The translations under genes were made by a program, and so were the position numbers. A stretch of DNA of 64,000 bases from Ifrita kowaldi (lineage: Eukaryota; Chordata; Aves; Passeriformes; Cinclosomatidae), in contig VZRS01009438.1 in the NCBI GenBank assembly GCA_013398055.1, positions 1 to 64,000 of the forward strand, in the 5' to 3' direction. This document shows, piece after piece, positions 61,001 to 64,000 of this stretch. Position 1 is the first letter of the stretch, and each line of letters opens with the position of its first letter. Below the pieces are notes generated by a model. The model was given only the letters and a program-made list of their open reading frames with translations, made no database searches and had not been told where the DNA came from.

Positions 61001-64000
61001 CTGCAAAAGTGGATAAAAGCTAAGCTAAGCAGAGCTAAGGTCAGTCCTTAGGAGAGCTAAGCACAATCTCACTCACAGTACTTCTGAGAATTTGCTGTCT
61101 GAATCAGCCAGATAACCTTTAATAACTATAATTTAGAAATATGGTACAGCAGTTGTTTCCAGACCGTGGTCATGAACAACTACATACTTGTACACAGTGC
61201 CAGCAAAACACAGTTAGGGACAGCTGGCCTGTGACTGGAAAGGCTTCTGTTCACTAGAAGAAGGTTCTTGCTTCTACTGGAAGAATATCTAGATCTGAAA
61301 ATCAAACAGTATTAAACCAAACTACAACTGAACACCAAATTACATTGCACAAGACTAATTTTTCTCATGGACTTTATCTTCCATGCTCCGGGTTAGTTTC
61401 CTTACTTGATTTCCCTAAATGCCCTTAGGTTTGCTGCCACCCGGTTTAGAAACCCCAGCTGTTGGACACGTCAAGATAATATGGTGCAACAAATGCAACC
61501 AGAAAGTTTGAGTACCTGCTACTCAAGGGTCTGATAGGGGCCTGAAACAGTGTGTTACAGCTCTTGGTAATTTTGTACCCACCCACCAATGAGCTTATAC
61601 CTACCTCAATAATGTGACGTGTTATTTGAACTTAGTAGCACATACAATGGCACACAATTCTCTCTTTTAATTACAAATAACTCATATTTTTATGAATTTG
61701 CTTATAGAAGAGGAAGAACAGAAGCTGAGTTTCAAAGAGAAGAATATAAAGGAAACAGAGTGAGATCACTTGTTTCTCTGCTGCGAAACAGGAGCTTCAG
61801 GAACAAAGGTATGAAAGTCACCAAAAAACTGTATTGATCAGACACCTCAACATGTCCATAGTCAGCTCTTCCCTGTGGGAAACCATCATTCTCCAAAACT
61901 GGCACACTTGATATATCAAGTGTCATACACCAAACAGAGAAGAAGAACAGGCAAGACATCAGTCAAAGGCCACAATGGAGCTGGGAAACAGGAGCTGAGG
62001 CGTGACCACAGAACAGGAACACATGACATCATGGAAGGAGAGTTATGTAAGTGGAGAATGCAGCTCCAGAATAGAGGACTTTATACCCATAACATGGGCC
62101 TTGATTCTGACTCAGCACGTGGAAAGTAATTATAAACCTATCTCCCTAAAAAAGATAGGTAGAGAAGGTTAAAGAAATCCAGGATGAGCTATGTGGCAGA
62201 GTAGGCACTGCATATCTTCATTTTAGTCCAAAACAGAGTCAGGGAAAGCAACACTCAGTTTCTCCTGATCATCTTGTTTTCCCTTCTAAATGAGAAAAAT
62301 AAGAGTATCTGGCTGTTCACCAGCTGCCCTCCACCCTCATGTCCAATGACGACATTTCCTGTTACACTCTTCATGCTATGGAAGAGTGAGCCTGGTGACA
62401 TCTTTGGCAGAAAAAAAAAAGTTTCAAATTTTTATTTACTCCTAATTACTATTCAGCTTTTGTGCAATTACTGACTTGGAGGACAAGGAAGATATTTTAG
62501 GATTGTCCCAAAACTTTGTGATAGTTATGTGTTTGCCCCTCTGTTCAGTCCCCCTCGTGGGTGATCTCATATCCTAAAGGAGCAACCTGCCCTTCCTGAC
62601 TACAACTATTCCAAGACGTGGAGACACAGGGACTCCAGCTGCAGGTATCAGCCTGGGCTCCAAAGGACCTTTGTGGCTGAGGCTGGTGCAGCACAGCCCA
62701 GAAGCATCTCCCTCTCTGCCACCCAACTCTCAGTGCTCATTGACCAGGTCTGGGAAAGCATCCTAAGAGGTTGGCCACCTTCACTGCCTTCCCCAGGGCA
62801 AACCTCACCGAATGTCCAGAATGGGGCTAACATTCATGCTCCATGACCTAAAACTTCACAGCCAGAGAGCTTTCAACTTTCTGCAGAGTTTCATCAAAAT
62901 CCCTCATCAGAGTGGAAATGGTGCAAAAACTAGCCGCCCCATAAAAAATGAAGAATTTAAAAATATTTTCAATATGCAGATCCTTGCCAAAAGCACAGTA
63001 AAGAGCCCACCGTGAATACATAACAGAAATAAAAAATGTTTGCTCATTTCTAAATTTCCTGGAGTTTGCTTAATGTCAGCAGCCCCAGTTAAGAGCAGAA
63101 ACATAAAACCCTGTGACAGCCATTGAACCCCGACCCCGATCGGCAGCTTCACCGGGACTGGTTTTGAAATCATTCAGTCCGTCAGCCTGCATCTTGTTAC
63201 ACTCAGTGCAACTGATGCAATCCTGTGAATCTCTTCTCCCCTGTACATTTTTAACTCTCTTGTGCCAGCAGTTATTTGACTCTTACAGGAATATGAACCA
63301 GGGCTGCCCTGTTTCTTGGGGAGCAAGGTTTCATCTAGTTTTTGTTTGAAGTAGTAAATATTTAGGAGAAGCAGAAGATAGCTTTCATCTGAAATGTGTT
63401 TTCACACCCTTGAAGCGGTGAGGCAGTGAGAAAGGGACTGGAAAACAGCCTGCCATTTCCTTTCCTCCCTGTCTTTTGGACTGCCTTTGACCCAGCGTGT
63501 GTGCGCATGCACCCTCACCCCCTTGGGCTGCTCTTTTACACCGGGACTTCCTTGTAAAATCCAATTCATCTGTTCGAAGCAATGACCGAAACACTGTCTA
63601 TAAAATTATGGCATTTTTCCACTTGAAAAAAAATAAATTAACACTTCATTTAAAAGTTATTTTTAAACCTACTTGGCTTGAAGCCACCTTTAGTCATAAC
63701 TGAAGTGAATTCTTCTTTTCCTAGAAGTCAATGCCTTCCTTTTCTAAAATATACCAGTTTAAAGAAAGTAAACTCAGTAAATGCAGAGTTTACACTTCTG
63801 ACTACACTGTTTTGCCCTCTGACATATCAGCAGTTTGCTTTTCAACAAACCTAAACAAGTCTTTACTTTTTCTACTTTAGGGACTTGTCCCGAGCAGGGA
63901 CTTGAGCAATCCCAGAGCAGAACCACTCACTTCCAGTCTGAATCTGGCTGGGGCACTTGCAGAGCATCACCACAGCCAGTAACAGAGTTATGTCTGGGAG

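Larger units (their letters stand above)
40232..64000 (-). other. DNM3: Large DNM3 intron running off the right edge
   Basis: This is 23.8 kb of AT-rich sequence without a recognised exon. Open frames reach 196 codons (47781-48371, minus) but none shows a known domain. It holds CR1 relics, a tRNA-derived SINE relic, a minisatellite and a probable false duplication, all listed separately. Neither mature miR-199a nor miR-214 sequence was seen by eye, so the DNM3OS microRNA locus, which is antisense in an intron of DNM3 in vertebrates, is presumably further right. A short PH-domain exon could have been missed. Confidence 0.7.

Noticed and set aside
40232..64000. miR-199a-2 and miR-214 (DNM3OS) expected antisense in a DNM3 intron
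   Set aside because: Mature sequences were looked for by eye on both strands and not found. In mammals they lie in a more 5' intron.

Overview
This is a stretch of vertebrate nuclear DNA, most likely from a bird. The signs are compact GC-rich intergenic DNA, AT-rich introns, and several CR1 LINE 3' fragments of the avian type with no mammalian SINEs. Two single N characters mark joins in a draft assembly. Almost all short open reading frames here are noise. The coding sequence I can support belongs to two genes: PIGC on the plus strand and DNM3 (dynamin-3) on the minus strand, in convergent orientation. This matches the order I recall for the mammalian DNM3-PIGC region.

Left part (1-15.8 kb): a CpG island with paired CCAAT boxes, GC boxes, a ZNF143-type element and a YY1 element occupies 1-540. 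About 10 kb of GC-rich DNA follows with one CR1 relic and no gene I can support. The last 108 codons of PIGC lie at 10774-11100, with a poly(A) signal at 11184. The first two thirds of PIGC are missing because the sequence breaks at the N at 10774. The region 11.2-15.8 kb is intergenic.

Right part (15.8-64 kb): the 3' end of DNM3, read right to left. Constitutive exons at 40067-40231 and 35742-35968 encode the GTPase effector domain. The exon at 34911-35144 encodes most of the proline-rich domain and ends in phase 2. Three downstream splice acceptors can each complete that reading frame: A at 21761 (the usual DNM2/DNM3-like tail ending SSLLD), B at 17710 (a tail that aligns without gaps to the dynamin-1 'a' tail, ending in DL) and C at 16023 (a short Arg/Pro tail). 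B and C are each followed by an AATAAA. Reading through the donor would give a fourth end, VPR-stop. This possible set of swappable dynamin-3 C-termini is the most interesting thing in the window.

From 40.2 kb to the right edge is DNM3 intron with CR1 relics, a tRNA-derived SINE relic, a 12-bp minisatellite and a 312-bp repeat either side of the N at 41695. That repeat looks like a false duplication of two haplotypes. A CpG-rich island at about 24.9-25.3 kb lies inside the last long DNM3 intron with no gene attached to it. I did not see the miR-199a/miR-214 host region known from DNM3 introns; it is presumably further right.
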